NCBI RefSeq assembly: GCF_018310535.1
Contig: NZ_CP074102.1
Span: forward strand, 7,254,001-7,318,000
Length of the DNA: 64,000 nucleotides
Reading direction: 5' to 3'
Origin: Streptomyces mirabilis
GTDB lineage: Bacteria; Actinomycetota; Actinomycetes; Streptomycetales; Streptomycetaceae
The number at the start of each line of letters is the position of its first letter. Position 1 is the first letter of the stretch. Made by a program: the position numbers and the translations under genes. The notes under the pieces are model-generated. The model was not told the origin of the DNA, did not search any database, and was given only the letters and a program-made list of their open reading frames with translations. Positions 15,336-24,994 of the stretch are shown here, piece by piece.

Positions 15336-18300
15336 ATGACCGACACCGGCCAGGTCCCGGGCGAGGGACTGCCGGAGAACGCAGGCATGGTGGAGCAGCC
15401 GGGCGTCCCCGCCCCGGGCGCGTACACCTTCCTCGACCCCTCCGAGAACCCCGCCGAGGACGACGACCTGCTTCTCATGCCAGGCGCACAGGGAGCGTGG
15501 GGCAACGAGGTGGCCCCGCCGCCCCCGCAGCCTCTCGTCCAGGAACAGCCTCTCGTCCATGAGCCGGGTCCGCACGAGACGGCCGGCCGGGACAGCGGTT
15601 CACTCGACCTCAGTGGCGTCCGCGTGCCCGGCCCCGCGGCCGCCCCGCAGCCGACGGCACCGCGCCGCCCGCTGCATCTCGGCCCGCCGACTCCGGACGG
15701 CTCCGCGAGCCCGGTGCGCTCGCTCGCCGACCGCGGCCCCGCCGCCGCGCCCGTGGCCACCCCGATGAACCCCGTGGCTCCCCCAACTCCGGTACGGCAC
15801 GCGGGTCCCCCGACGGCCGGTCCCGAGTACCTCGACGTACCGCAGCTCTCCGAGATCCCGCCGCAGGGCGCGGTGCCGTGGGGAGCGCCGCCGGTGGGTC
15901 CCGAGGGGACGGCCGCAGAAACGGTCGTCCCGTCGGACGTCCAGGGCCCGGAGGCCGGAGTGGTCGTCGAAGCGGTGACGGTGCCGGAGGCGGCGCCGGT
16001 CGCGGAGGTTCCGGAGGCCGTCGAGGCCGCGGAATTCGCCCCGGTTCCCCAGCTTGCGGAGGCGGTCGAGGAGGTCGGGGCTCAGGGACTCGCGCAGGTG
16101 CCCCAGGCCCCGGAGACCGCCCACACGCCCGCGGCGTCGGAGGGCCACCTCGTCCAGCAGGCCGTGGAGGTCGCGCCGAGCCCCGAGGCCGTGGCGGGCT
16201 TTGAGGCGGCGCCGGGCTCTGAGGCCACGCCCGCGCCGGACGGCTTCCCGGCCCCCGAGGTCCCGGAGGCGACTCCCGCTTCGACGCCCTTCCCGGTCGC
16301 CCAGGACCTCCCGCACGCGGCGCCGACCGTGGACGACACCGCCGGGCACCTTGTCGGCACCCCGGCACAGGCTTCCGCGGCGGGCGAGCCTTTGGCGGCC
16401 GAACAGGTGCTCCAGCCCGCGCAGGACCCGCAGTCGACGCCCGCGGCCGAGCCGGGGGCCACCGAACAGGCTCCCCAACTCGCGGACCAGGCCGCCCACC
16501 TCGCCGAGCCCGCCGCCCAGGCGGTGGACCAGGCGCCCCAGTTCCCGGCCCAGGACGCCCAGTTCCCGGAAGCCGGTGTCCATATCCCGGAACCCGCGGT
16601 CCAGTTGGCGGACACGGGCATGGAGCCCGTGGCCCCCGCGGAAGCCGCGCAGCCCGAGTTCGCCCCGGAGCCCCTCGTGGTGTCCGCCGCCCAGGCAGCC
16701 GCCGAGGCTCAGGCGCAGGTGGCGCGCGCCGCTGACGACTCGTACGGACAGTCGGTCCCCGGCGCCGAGGCCTTCCCGGCGCAGGCCGCGCAGTTCGCGG
16801 CCCCCGCCGAGGCCCATGCCGCGTTCGCCGAGGCCGGTGCCGGTGTACCGGTCGGTGTCGCCGCCCACGCACAGGTGCCGCACGCGGCCACGAACCAGTC
16901 GCACGGCGAGCACCACCCCGGCGACACGGCAGGCGCACCCGGATTTCAGGGCGCCCCCCTGGACTCCGCCGCGGACCAGTCCCTTGGCCGGTTCGTGCCC
17001 GTCGAGGGCACGGTGCCGACGACCCCGCACCTCGCTCCGACCCCGCCGCACGCCATGACCGTGCCGCCGCTGCCCACGGAGGAGCCGCCCCCGGCCGAAG
17101 AGCCCCCGGCCCTGGTGGAAGCCGTGGCGGCGGAGAGCCAGGAGGCTCACCCCGCCCCTCTCGCCGAGGCGGAGCCCGCCATCGAGGCGGAGCCCCTCGC
17201 CACGGTTCCCGCGCCCCGCGAGGCCGAAGCCGAGACACCCCCCGTACCGGAGCCGTTCGAGGCGGACCCGGAGCCCGTAGTAGTCACACAGCAAGCGGAC
17301 GACCTGGACACCCAGGTCGCCGACCAGGAAGAGAGCACGGCCGCAGTGGAAGACGTACGAGAGTCCACCGGCCCGGCGGCCCCCGGCTACGACGACGCCG
17401 AGCGCGAGGCCGTGCTGCGCGTGATGCGCGAGCGCCGCGACATCCGCAACGGCTTCCGCAGCGACCCGATCCCGCACGACGTGCTGCTGCGGGTCCTGGA
17501 GGCCGCGCACACCGCGCCGTCCGTCGGCCACTCCCAGCCCTGGGACTTCGTCGTCATCCGCTCCGCCGAGACCCGGCGCACGATGCACGAACTGGCCGCC
17601 CGTCAGCGCGAGGCGTACGCCAAGTCGCTGCCCAAGGGGCGCGCGAAGCAGTTCAAGGAACTGAAGATCGAGGCCATCCTCGACACGCCGGTGAACATCG
17701 TCGTCACCGCCGACCCGACCCGCGGCGGCCGTCACACCCTGGGCCGTCACACCCAGCCCCAGATGGCCCCGTACTCCTCCGCGCTCGCGGTCCAGAACCT
17801 GTGGCTCGCGGCCCGCGCCGAGGGTCTCGGCGTCGGCTGGGTCAGCTTCTTCGACGAGCGCGAGATGGTCCGCGCCCTCGGCCTGCCCGAGCACCTGGAC
17901 GTGGTGGCGTACCTCTGCGTCGGCTACGTCGACGAGTTCCCCGAGGAACCCGAGCTGATGCAGGCCGGCTGGTCCAAGCGCCGCCCGCTCTCCTGGGTCG
18001 TGCACGAGGAGACGTACGGCCGTCGCGCGCTGCCCGGTGAGGAGCCGCACGACCTGCTCGCCGAGACGGTCTCCAACATCCGCCCGCTGGACGCCAAGGC
18101 GCTCGGCGAGGCGTGGGAGCGCCAGAAGCGGATGACCAAGCCCGCGGGCGCGCTCGGCATGCTGGAGATCATCTCCGCGCAGTTGTCCGGCCTGTCCCGG
18201 ATGTGCCCGCCGCCGATCCCGGAGCCCGCCGCCGTCGCGATCTTCGCGGGCGACCACGGCGTGCACGCCCAGGGTGTCACCCCCTGGCCGCAGGAGGTCA

Positions 18301-19103
18301 CCGGCCAGATGGTGGCCAACTTCCTGGGCGGCGGCGCGGTCTGCAACGCCTTCGCCAACCAGGTGGGCGCCGAGGTCTGCGTCATCGACGTGGGCGTCGC
18401 CTCCGACCTCCCCGCGACCCCGGGTCTCCTCCCGCGCAAGGTCCGCGCGGGCACCGCCGACATGACGACCGGCCCCGCGATGACCCGCGAAGAGGTCACG
18501 GCCGCCATCGAGGTGGGCATCGAGACGGCCCGCGACCTTGTGGCGGCCGGCAACAAGGCCCTGCTGACCGGCGAGATGGGCATCGCCAACACGACGGCGT
18601 CGGCCGCCCTGATCTCCGTCTTCACGGACACCGACCCGTCCGAGGTGACGGGCCGCGGCACCGGCATCAACGACGAGACCCTCGCCCGCAAGACCGAGGT
18701 CGTGCGCCGCGCCATCGAACTCCACCAGCCGGACCCGGCCGACCCCATCGGCGTCCTCGCCGCGATCGGCGGCCTCGAACACGCCGCCATGGTCGGCCTG
18801 CTCCTCGGCGGCGCCTCCCTGCGTACGCCGGTGATCCTGGACGGCGTCAGCGCCGGCGCCGCCGCCCTCGTGGCCCGTGCCATCGCCCCCGAGGTCCTCG
18901 CGGCCTGCATCGCGGGCCACCGCAGCGCCGAGCCCGGCCACGTCGCCGCCCTGAACAAACTGGGCCTGCGCCCCCTGGTCGACCTGGACCTGCGCCTCGG
19001 CGAGGGCACGGGTGCCCTGCTCGCCCTGCCGGTGGTCCAGAGCGCGGCGAGGGCGATGCACGAGGTGGCGACGTTCGATTCCGCAGGGGTCACCGAGAAG
19101 TAG
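15336..19103 (+). CDS. cobT: Fusion of disordered N-terminal region, BluB and CobT (lower cobalamin ligand synthesis and activation)
   Basis: 1255-residue protein in three parts. Residues 1 to ~680 are low-complexity, made almost wholly of Ala, Pro, Glu, Val and Gln with no recognisable domain. Residues ~682-895 are a BluB-type flavin nitroreductase that fragments FMNH2 to 5,6-dimethylbenzimidazole: RRDIR holds the Asp and GWVSFF the Ser known to matter in BluB, and APSVGHSQPWDF binds flavin. Residues ~905-1255 are CobT, nicotinate-nucleotide:dimethylbenzimidazole phosphoribosyltransferase, with FAGDHGVHAQGV and the catalytic Glu in LGEGTGA. ATG 15336 follows GCGAGGGG. One chain would thus make and activate the lower ligand. 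The following gene (siroheme/precorrin-2) is on the same strand. Confidence 0.92.
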   Translation: MTDTGQVPGEGLPENAGMVEQPGVPAPGAYTFLDPSENPAEDDDLLLMPGAQGAWGNEVAPPPPQPLVQEQPLVHEPGPHETAGRDSGSLDLSGVRVPGPAAAPQPTAPRRPLHLGPPTPDGSASPVRSLADRGPAAAPVATPMNPVAPPTPVRHAGPPTAGPEYLDVPQLSEIPPQGAVPWGAPPVGPEGTAAETVVPSDVQGPEAGVVVEAVTVPEAAPVAEVPEAVEAAEFAPVPQLAEAVEEVGAQGLAQVPQAPETAHTPAASEGHLVQQAVEVAPSPEAVAGFEAAPGSEATPAPDGFPAPEVPEATPASTPFPVAQDLPHAAPTVDDTAGHLVGTPAQASAAGEPLAAEQVLQPAQDPQSTPAAEPGATEQAPQLADQAAHLAEPAAQAVDQAPQFPAQDAQFPEAGVHIPEPAVQLADTGMEPVAPAEAAQPEFAPEPLVVSAAQAAAEAQAQVARAADDSYGQSVPGAEAFPAQAAQFAAPAEAHAAFAEAGAGVPVGVAAHAQVPHAATNQSHGEHHPGDTAGAPGFQGAPLDSAADQSLGRFVPVEGTVPTTPHLAPTPPHAMTVPPLPTEEPPPAEEPPALVEAVAAESQEAHPAPLAEAEPAIEAEPLATVPAPREAEAETPPVPEPFEADPEPVVVTQQADDLDTQVADQEESTAAVEDVRESTGPAAPGYDDAEREAVLRVMRERRDIRNGFRSDPIPHDVLLRVLEAAHTAPSVGHSQPWDFVVIRSAETRRTMHELAARQREAYAKSLPKGRAKQFKELKIEAILDTPVNIVVTADPTRGGRHTLGRHTQPQMAPYSSALAVQNLWLAARAEGLGVGWVSFFDEREMVRALGLPEHLDVVAYLCVGYVDEFPEEPELMQAGWSKRRPLSWVVHEETYGRRALPGEEPHDLLAETVSNIRPLDAKALGEAWERQKRMTKPAGALGMLEIISAQLSGLSRMCPPPIPEPAAVAIFAGDHGVHAQGVTPWPQEVTGQMVANFLGGGAVCNAFANQVGAEVCVIDVGVASDLPATPGLLPRKVRAGTADMTTGPAMTREEVTAAIEVGIETARDLVAAGNKALLTGEMGIANTTASAALISVFTDTDPSEVTGRGTGINDETLARKTEVVRRAIELHQPDPADPIGVLAAIGGLEHAAMVGLLLGGASLRTPVILDGVSAGAAALVARAIAPEVLAACIAGHRSAEPGHVAALNKLGLRPLVDLDLRLGEGTGALLALPVVQSAARAMHEVATFDSAGVTEK

Positions 19104-19296
19104 ACCGACGACGCGCCCCCTTGCGCGGGGGCCCGGCCCCTCACCCGGCGGAGCCGCACCGTGTCACTGCCGGGACGGGGCGGGCTTGGGGAAGGAACCC
19201 CTCCCGCCCCCGCCGTATCGTGGACCCGCACCCAAAACAGCACGTCAAGGCCGCTCCAGCCGAGCGCAGCGGCCCCGTACGAGGAGCCGCACCTCC

Positions 19297-20541
19297 ATGG
19301 CCGAAAACCCCGCCTACCCCGTAGGACTCCGCCTCACCGGCCGCCGCGTAGTCGTCCTCGGCGGTGGCCAGGTTGCCCAGCGCCGCCTCCCGGCGCTCAT
19401 CGCGGCAGGCGCGGACATCCACCTCGTGTCGCCCGAGGCCACCCCCTCCGTCGAGGCGATGGCGGACGCGAGCGAGATCACCTGGACGAGGCGCCCGTAC
19501 GAGGACGGCGACCTCGCCGACGCCTGGTACGCCCTGATCGCGACCAGTGACCGGCAGGCGAACGCGGACGCCTCCGCCGAGGCGGAGCGCCACCGCGTCT
19601 GGTGCGTCCGCTCCGACGACGCCGACGCGGCGACCGCCTGGACCCCGGCCACCGGCCACAGCGAGGGCGTCACGGTCGCCGTCCTCACCACGAACGCCAA
19701 GGGCCGCGACCCCCGCCACACCGCGGCGATCCGCGACGCGGTGGTCGAGGGCCTGCGCGACGGCACCCTGGTGGCCCCCCACCACCGCACCCGCACCCCG
19801 GGTGTCGCCCTGGTCGGCGGCGGCCCCGGCGACCCCGACCTGATCACGGTCCGCGGCCGCCGACTGCTCGCCGAGGCCGACGTGGTCATCGCCGACCGTC
19901 TGGGCCCGCGCGACCTGCTCGCCGAACTCCCGCCGCACGTCGAGGTGATCGACGCGGCGAAGATCCCCTACGGCCGGTACATGGCCCAGGAGGCCATCAA
20001 CAACGCGCTCATCGAGCACGCGAAGCAGGGCAAGTCGGTCGTCCGGCTCAAGGGCGGCGACCCGTTCGTCTTCGGCCGCGGCATGGAGGAGGCCCAGGCG
20101 CTCGCCGAGGCGGGCATCGTCTGCACGGTCGTCCCCGGCATCTCCAGTTCGATCTCGGTGCCGGGTGCGGCCGGTATCCCGGTCACCCACCGGGGTGTCG
20201 CACATGAGTTCACCGTGGTCAGTGGCCATGTCGCCCCTGACGACGAGCGATCCCTCGTCGACTGGCCGGCCCTCGCCCGTCTGCGCGGCACGCTCGTCGT
20301 CCTCATGGGCGTCGACAAGATCGGCAGGATCGCCGAGACCCTGATCGCGCACGGCAAGCCGGCCGACACCCCGGTCGCCCTGGTCCAGGAGGGCACGACC
20401 GCCGCCCAGCGCCGCGTCGACGCGACCCTGGCCACGGTCGCCGAGGCCGTACGCACCGAGGACGTGAAGCCCCCGGCGGTGATCGTCATCGGCGAGGTCG
20501 TGAACGTGGGTGTGCACAGCCCGCTGAACGCTTCCGAGTAA
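19297..20541 (+). CDS. cysG: Siroheme synthase-like: precorrin-2 dehydrogenase plus uroporphyrinogen-III C-methyltransferase
   Basis: 414-residue bifunctional enzyme feeding siroheme and cobalamin. Residues ~8-150 form the Rossmann precorrin-2 oxidase/ferrochelatase part (VVVLGGGQVAQRRLPALI; YALIATSDRQAN). Residues ~165-400 are the SUMT methyltransferase: VALVGGGPGDPDLITVRG, RLKGGDPFVFGRG and VVPGISSSISVPGAAGIPVTHRG are signature segments. The first part is shorter than in enteric CysG (which is ~457 residues), lacking most of its dimerisation arm. ATG 19297 follows CGAGGAGCCGCACCTCC. Precorrin-2 links it to the cobL and cobT genes just upstream. Confidence 0.93.
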   Translation: MAENPAYPVGLRLTGRRVVVLGGGQVAQRRLPALIAAGADIHLVSPEATPSVEAMADASEITWTRRPYEDGDLADAWYALIATSDRQANADASAEAERHRVWCVRSDDADAATAWTPATGHSEGVTVAVLTTNAKGRDPRHTAAIRDAVVEGLRDGTLVAPHHRTRTPGVALVGGGPGDPDLITVRGRRLLAEADVVIADRLGPRDLLAELPPHVEVIDAAKIPYGRYMAQEAINNALIEHAKQGKSVVRLKGGDPFVFGRGMEEAQALAEAGIVCTVVPGISSSISVPGAAGIPVTHRGVAHEFTVVSGHVAPDDERSLVDWPALARLRGTLVVLMGVDKIGRIAETLIAHGKPADTPVALVQEGTTAAQRRVDATLATVAEAVRTEDVKPPAVIVIGEVVNVGVHSPLNASE

Positions 20542-20605
20542 CCACCGGTAACCCAACCCGTGCCCAGCCGTTGGCACCGCACCCAGGACAAGGCAGTATC
20601 ACCCT

Positions 20606-21424
20606 GTGGCCGATCTCATCACCGTTGAGAACCCCGACGACCCGCGTCTGCGTGACTACACGGGCCTGACCGACGTGGAGCTGCGCCGCAAGCGCGAACC
20701 CGTCGAGGGCCTGTTCATCGCCGAGGGCGAGAAGGTCATCAGACGCGCCAAGGACGCCGGGTACGAGATGCGCTCGATGCTCCTGTCCGCCAAGTGGGTC
20801 GACGTCATGCGCGATGTCATCGACGAGCTCCCGGCCCCGGTGTACGCGGTCAGCCCGGAGCTCGCCGAACAGGTGACCGGCTACCACGTGCACCGGGGCG
20901 CGCTCGCGTCCATGCAGCGCAAGCCGCTGCCGACGGCCGAGGAACTCCTGCGCTCCGCGCGCCGGGTGGTCGTCATGGAGGCGGTCAACGACCACACCAA
21001 CATCGGCGCGATCTTCCGCTCCGCCGCGGCTCTCGGCATGGACGCGGTCCTGCTCTCCCCGGACTGCGCGGACCCGCTCTACCGCCGCTCCGTGAAGGTC
21101 TCGATGGGCGCGGTCTTCTCGGTCCCGTACGCCCGTCTCGAGACCTGGCCCAAGGGCCTGGAGACGGTTCGCGACGCCGGCTTCAACCTGCTCGCCCTCA
21201 CCCCGGACGAGAAGGCGAGGTCCCTGGACGAGGCGGCCCCGCACCGGATGGACCGGGTCGCGCTGATGCTGGGCGCGGAGGGCGACGGCCTGTCCACGAA
21301 GGCCCTGATGGCGGCGGACGAATGGGTCCGCATCCCGATGGCCCACGGCGTCGACTCGCTCAACGTCGGCGCGGCGGCCGCGGTCGCCTTCTACGCGGTG
21401 GCGACGGGCCGCCCACAGCCGTAG
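20606..21424 (+). CDS. SPOUT (TrmH/SpoU) RNA 2'-O-methyltransferase
   Basis: 272-residue RNA methyltransferase. The N-terminal ~105 residues form the substrate-binding domain (FIAEGEKVIRRA); the SPOUT knot follows with motif 1 NIGAIFRSAAALGMDAVLL, motif 2 LMLGAEGDGLS and motif 3 IPMAHGVDSLNVGAAAAVAFY. It would methylate a ribose in rRNA or tRNA; the target is unknown. Some family members in actinomycetes give resistance to ribosome-directed antibiotics, but the sequence alone does not suggest that here. GTG start. Convergent with the kinase gene, 11 bases between stops. Confidence 0.9.
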   Translation: MADLITVENPDDPRLRDYTGLTDVELRRKREPVEGLFIAEGEKVIRRAKDAGYEMRSMLLSAKWVDVMRDVIDELPAPVYAVSPELAEQVTGYHVHRGALASMQRKPLPTAEELLRSARRVVVMEAVNDHTNIGAIFRSAAALGMDAVLLSPDCADPLYRRSVKVSMGAVFSVPYARLETWPKGLETVRDAGFNLLALTPDEKARSLDEAAPHRMDRVALMLGAEGDGLSTKALMAADEWVRIPMAHGVDSLNVGAAAAVAFYAVATGRPQP

Positions 21425-21435
21425 GGCTGTCGGCC

Positions 21436-22758
21436 TCAGCCGTCCTCGCTGATCCGGCTGCGGTACTGCTCGGCCATCAGATCGCCGGGAGGCCGCGCGT
21501 ACGACGACTGCTCCTGTCGTACGTCCTTCCGTGTGCCCCCGTCGTCCAGCCCGCGGGCCGGACCCTGGCAGCCCTGCGCCGCCGCGATGCCCAGCGCGAC
21601 GAGCAGCGTCACCACGACGAACACGAAGAGCCGCTGACGCAGCAGTCGCGGATTGGCCGGCCGCCGCCCGGTCCCCGTCGTCCGGGGTGCGGGACGCCCG
21701 GCGCCGCTGCGGGGCGCGGGCCTGTTGCCGGAGCGTCCGGTACTCCGGGCGGGCGCGGGTCGCGCACCCGACTGCGACGGCCGTGAGCCCCCGTTGGTGC
21801 CGCCCGTGCGCGGCGGCGGTGTGCCCGGCGGGCGGCGCTGGGTGGGCTGCTCGGCGTACTGCTCGGCGAGGCGCCCCGTCGGCCGGTCGGGATCATTGCG
21901 CTGCGCGGGCGGGCGGACGTCCGCCATGCCCTGTGCTTCGCGGGCCGCGATCTCCTTGAGCCGCAGGGAGAGTTGGAGCGTGCTGGGACGCTCCTCGGGG
22001 TCCTTGGCCAGACAGGCGCGGACGAGCGGAGCCAGCGCGTCCGGAACACCGTGCAGTTGCGGCTCCTCGTGCACCACCCGGTACAGCATCACTTCGGAAC
22101 TGCCGTGTCCGAAGGGCGAGTCGTTGGTCGCCGCGTACGCCAGCGTGGCGCCGAGCGCGAACACGTCGGTGGCCGGGGTGACGGCGGCGCCGCGCACCTG
22201 CTCGGGCGCGAGGAACCCGGGCGAGCCGACCGCCGTACCGACGTGCGTCAGGGTGCTCGCCCCCGTCGCCCAGGCGATGCCGAAGTCGATGATCCGCGGC
22301 CCCTTCGGGGACAGCAGGATGTTGGACGGCTTGAGGTCCCGGTGCACGACACCGGCCTCGTGCACGGCGACGAGCCCCTCGGAGAGCGCGGCCCCGACGG
22401 CGGCCACGTCTGCGGCCGACATCGGGCCCTCCTCGGCGACCTTGTCGTGCAGCGAGGGCCCCGGCACGTACTGCGTGGCGAACCACGGCCGGTCCGCCTC
22501 GAGATCGGCGGCCACGAGCCGCGCCGTGCAGCCGCCCCTGATCCGCCGGGCCGCCGAGACCTCGCGGGCGAACCGTGACCGGAACTCCTGATCCTCCGCC
22601 AGATCCGGTCGGATCACCTTCAACGCGACCCGCTGGCCACGGCGGTCGGAGCCCAGGTAGACCACGCCCATCCCACCCGCGCCGAGCCGTCTGTGAAGCC
22701 TGAACGAGCCGACGACACGCGGGTCCTCGCGCCTCAGGCGCATCATCGCCATGTCCAT
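21436..22758 (-). CDS. Membrane serine/threonine protein kinase (Hanks type)
   Basis: About 440 residues. The kinase domain (~15-270) is complete: glycine loop LGAGGMGVVYLG, catalytic Lys in VALKVIRP, catalytic loop HRDLKPSN, DFG and APEQ (activation segment with GTAVGSPGFLAPEQ). A Pro/Arg/Gly-rich juxtamembrane linker of ~100 residues leads to one transmembrane helix (LFVFVVVTLLVALGIAAA) and a short external tail without PASTA repeats. Starts at 22788, 22758 and 22752 are possible; 22758 has GGGG upstream. Signal and substrates unknown. Confidence 0.92.
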   Translation of the reverse strand: MDMAMMRLRREDPRVVGSFRLHRRLGAGGMGVVYLGSDRRGQRVALKVIRPDLAEDQEFRSRFAREVSAARRIRGGCTARLVAADLEADRPWFATQYVPGPSLHDKVAEEGPMSAADVAAVGAALSEGLVAVHEAGVVHRDLKPSNILLSPKGPRIIDFGIAWATGASTLTHVGTAVGSPGFLAPEQVRGAAVTPATDVFALGATLAYAATNDSPFGHGSSEVMLYRVVHEEPQLHGVPDALAPLVRACLAKDPEERPSTLQLSLRLKEIAAREAQGMADVRPPAQRNDPDRPTGRLAEQYAEQPTQRRPPGTPPPRTGGTNGGSRPSQSGARPAPARSTGRSGNRPAPRSGAGRPAPRTTGTGRRPANPRLLRQRLFVFVVVTLLVALGIAAAQGCQGPARGLDDGGTRKDVRQEQSSYARPPGDLMAEQYRSRISEDG

Positions 22759-22954
22759 CCCCGCTGCCCGGTCCGTTTGACGAGCCACAGCTTACGTTTC
22801 CGCGGCCGGGTGCGCGCAGAGGCCGCGCCCTCAGGGCCCGATCGATTGTCAGTGCCGGGTGGGAAACTTGAAAGACGGTCAGGGAATGTGCGAACAGGAC
22901 TGCTTTGGGCTGCCTGTGATCCCAACCGTCCGTCGCAGAAGGGGGATTGAACCT

Positions 22955-23230
22955 GTGAAGGGTGATCGCGTGGAGATAGTCGTGGACGCCGGGGACACGA
23001 CGCGTACGTACGAGGTGGTGGCGAGCAGGGCGGGTCGCAGAGTGGAGACCGCGGTGCGCCGGGGGGTGGTGGAAGTGAGCGAAGTCACCCGAAGCGGATC
23101 AGTGGTGCGCACCGCCCGCTTCATGGCGACGCGGGTGCTGGCGCTGGTCGAGCAGCCGGTGCCGAGGGAGGACAGCTCGGAACAGTCGGGACACACCGGA
23201 CGCCCCCTCCGGGAAGACCCTGAGACCTAG
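22955..23230 (+). CDS. Small conserved-looking hypothetical protein
   Basis: 91 residues from GTG 22955, which has AGAAGGGGG nine bases upstream. The first ~70 residues alternate Val, Arg, Thr and Glu like a small beta-barrel (VEIVVDAGDTTRTYEVVAS...VEVSEVTRSGSVVRTARFMATRV); the tail is polar. No family recognised. It diverges from the kinase gene across a gap of about 200 bases. Confidence 0.7.
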   Translation: MKGDRVEIVVDAGDTTRTYEVVASRAGRRVETAVRRGVVEVSEVTRSGSVVRTARFMATRVLALVEQPVPREDSSEQSGHTGRPLREDPET

Positions 23231-23428
23231 GTCCTCATCTCCACCCAGGGGAGTACACCGCAGGTCATCGCTCATCCTCCGGGAGGCCCGGCAATCGGTA
23301 CGAGGGCATGACGACCGATCGCCGCCGCGCCCATAGATTTGAGGTCAAGCGGCGGGTGCAGCACTCGTCCCCCGAGGTCAGACACTCGCCGCTGCCAACC
23401 ACATAGATGCTCGGTCAGGAGAGGGACC

Positions 23429-23635
23429 ATGGCCCACACGGCACCGCGGACGGCGATCCGCACAGGACGCAAGGCGTACAGCGCCGCGTTCCGCCCGCGT
23501 CGGCAGGGTCAGCGCCACCCCTTGGTGGCGACAGTGATGGTCCTTCCCCTGGCGGCCCTGCTCGTAGTCGTCTTCGGCGGCTGGGACGCGGTGGTCACAC
23601 AAGCGTCGTCCGTGGGCGTGATGCTGGGGCGCTGA
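23429..23635 (+). CDS. Small single-pass membrane protein
   Basis: 68 residues: an Arg-rich N-terminus (about 30 residues, positively charged) followed by one hydrophobic helix HPLVATVMVLPLAALLVVVFGGW and a short tail. ATG 23429 has AGGAGAGGG at ideal spacing. A very strong terminator lies 86 bases after the stop, which supports transcription of this small gene. Function unknown. Confidence 0.72.
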   Translation: MAHTAPRTAIRTGRKAYSAAFRPRRQGQRHPLVATVMVLPLAALLVVVFGGWDAVVTQASSVGVMLGR

Positions 23636-23721
23636 GCGGCGCCCCAGGCCCGGAAGAGCGGTCCGGGCGGGGACATCCGGCCATGAAACCCCGTGGGGAC
23701 GGGGGTGCGGCGGACGGCACA

Positions 23722-23760
23722 AATGCCCGCGCAGCTGGGGAGCTGCGCGGGCATTGTTTT
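23722..23760 (+). terminator. Strong intrinsic terminator
   Basis: Fifteen-pair perfect stem (AATGCCCGCGCAGCT and its complement) closed by a GGGG tetraloop and followed by GTTTTG. It is the best classical terminator in the window and would end the transcript of the 68-residue membrane protein gene. Confidence 0.9.
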
Positions 23761-23833
23761 GCCCTGACACCGGGGCGGACCGGTTTCCCCGACTGCGGGC
23801 CGGTGGGGGGCCGGGGCGCAGCCCCGTGCTCCA

Positions 23834-23930
23834 GGGGCGCGGGGAACTGCGCGACCGGCCCCCCACCCACCCGCAGCCGACGAACCCACCCGGGGGTCTG
23901 GGGCGGAGCCCCCAGGGATGGGACGGGTAG
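23834..23930. repeat. Dispersed intergenic repeats before phosphotransferase gene
   Basis: Two elements in tandem: GGGGCGCGGGGAACTGCGCG (23834-23853), identical to copies after argH and in the 49.5 and 58.4 kb regions, and a GGGGGTCTGGGGCGGAG...GGGATGGGACGGGTAG element (23892-23930) also seen at 58693-58730. The rest of the 346-base gap holds only the terminator described above. Confidence 0.75.
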
Positions 23931-23981
23931 GGCGGAGAACGTACGCTCGCGAGGTACCGACCGCACACCCCAGGGGGCCCC

Positions 23982-24920
23982 GTGACCGCAGACGTGCTTC
24001 CCGCCCTGACCGCGGGGGCGCGCACCGCGGCCCACCCCGCCGACACCCCCTGCACGCACCACGACTCCGTCCTCGCCGACCGCCACGACGGCACCGTCGT
24101 CCGCCACGGCGACGCCGTGGCCAAGGCCCACGCCCCCGGCACGGACCCCGCCGAACTCTCCCGTCGTCTCGAGCTCGCCGCACACCCCGACCTCACCGGC
24201 ACCCTCCTCGCCCCGCTCCGCCCGAAGCCCGTCGACCTCCACGGCCGCCTGGTCACCTTCTGGCCGTACGGCACCCCGGTCGACCCGGAGACCCCCGAGG
24301 CCGCTCCCTGGGAGGCGGCCGCGACCCTGCTGGCCCACCTCCACCGGACCCCCGCGCCGGACGGCCTGCCGCCCATGCGGGGCCCCGCCAAGGCGGCCCG
24401 GGCGATCGCCCGGCTGCGGACGGCGGGCCCGCACCCGGCCGCCGCCTCGGTGCTGCGCGCCTGGGCGGCTCTGCCCGCCTGGGTCCGCGCCGAGGCGCCC
24501 ATGCCGCCCGCGGGGACCCTCTGCCACGGAGACCTGCACCTCGGCCAGCTCGTCCGCCACCCCGCGCCGAGCGGCCCCTGGCTCCTCATCGACGTGGACG
24601 ACCTCGGCGTGGGCGTCCCCGCCTGGGACCTGGCCCGCCCGGCCGCCTGGTACGCCTGCGGCCTGCTCATGCCCGACGAGTGGACCCGCTTCCTGACCGC
24701 CTACCAACGCGCCGGCGGCCCGGCCGTACCCGCCGACGGCGACCCCTGGCCCGCTCTGGACGTGGCGGCCCGCGCCCTCACCGTGCAGACCGCGGCCCTG
24801 GCGATCGCCAAGTCCGTGGGGGAGGACCGCCCCTTGGACGAGGTGCAGCAGGCCGTGGTCGACGCCTGTGACCGAATGGGAGCCGTCCCGCCCGAGTTGG
24901 CGCAGGGCCCGACCGCGTAG
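23982..24920 (+). CDS. Aminoglycoside phosphotransferase-fold kinase
   Basis: 312-residue protein of the APH/choline-kinase fold. The catalytic Brenner motif is HGDLHLGQL (about residue 181) and the metal-binding segment IDVDDLGVGVPAWDLARP follows. The N-lobe is degenerate, with a Lys in AVAKAHAPG in place of the usual pattern. The family phosphorylates small molecules such as aminoglycosides, choline or homoserine; the substrate here is open. GTG 23982 follows GGGGGCCCC. The zinc-ribbon gene lies 74 bases downstream. Confidence 0.88.
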   Translation: MTADVLPALTAGARTAAHPADTPCTHHDSVLADRHDGTVVRHGDAVAKAHAPGTDPAELSRRLELAAHPDLTGTLLAPLRPKPVDLHGRLVTFWPYGTPVDPETPEAAPWEAAATLLAHLHRTPAPDGLPPMRGPAKAARAIARLRTAGPHPAAASVLRAWAALPAWVRAEAPMPPAGTLCHGDLHLGQLVRHPAPSGPWLLIDVDDLGVGVPAWDLARPAAWYACGLLMPDEWTRFLTAYQRAGGPAVPADGDPWPALDVAARALTVQTAALAIAKSVGEDRPLDEVQQAVVDACDRMGAVPPELAQGPTA

Positions 24921-24994
24921 GGTGCAACCGTTCGAGGCCGGACAGTGTCTGTCCTGGCGGAAGCGGTACCGAACGGCGAGGAGTTGAGCCGAGC

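Noticed and set aside
15600..19061. Long minus-strand frame of 1153 codons opposite the BluB-CobT gene
   Set aside because: Antisense shadow caused by the GC-rich third positions of the real gene; no domain is recognisable.
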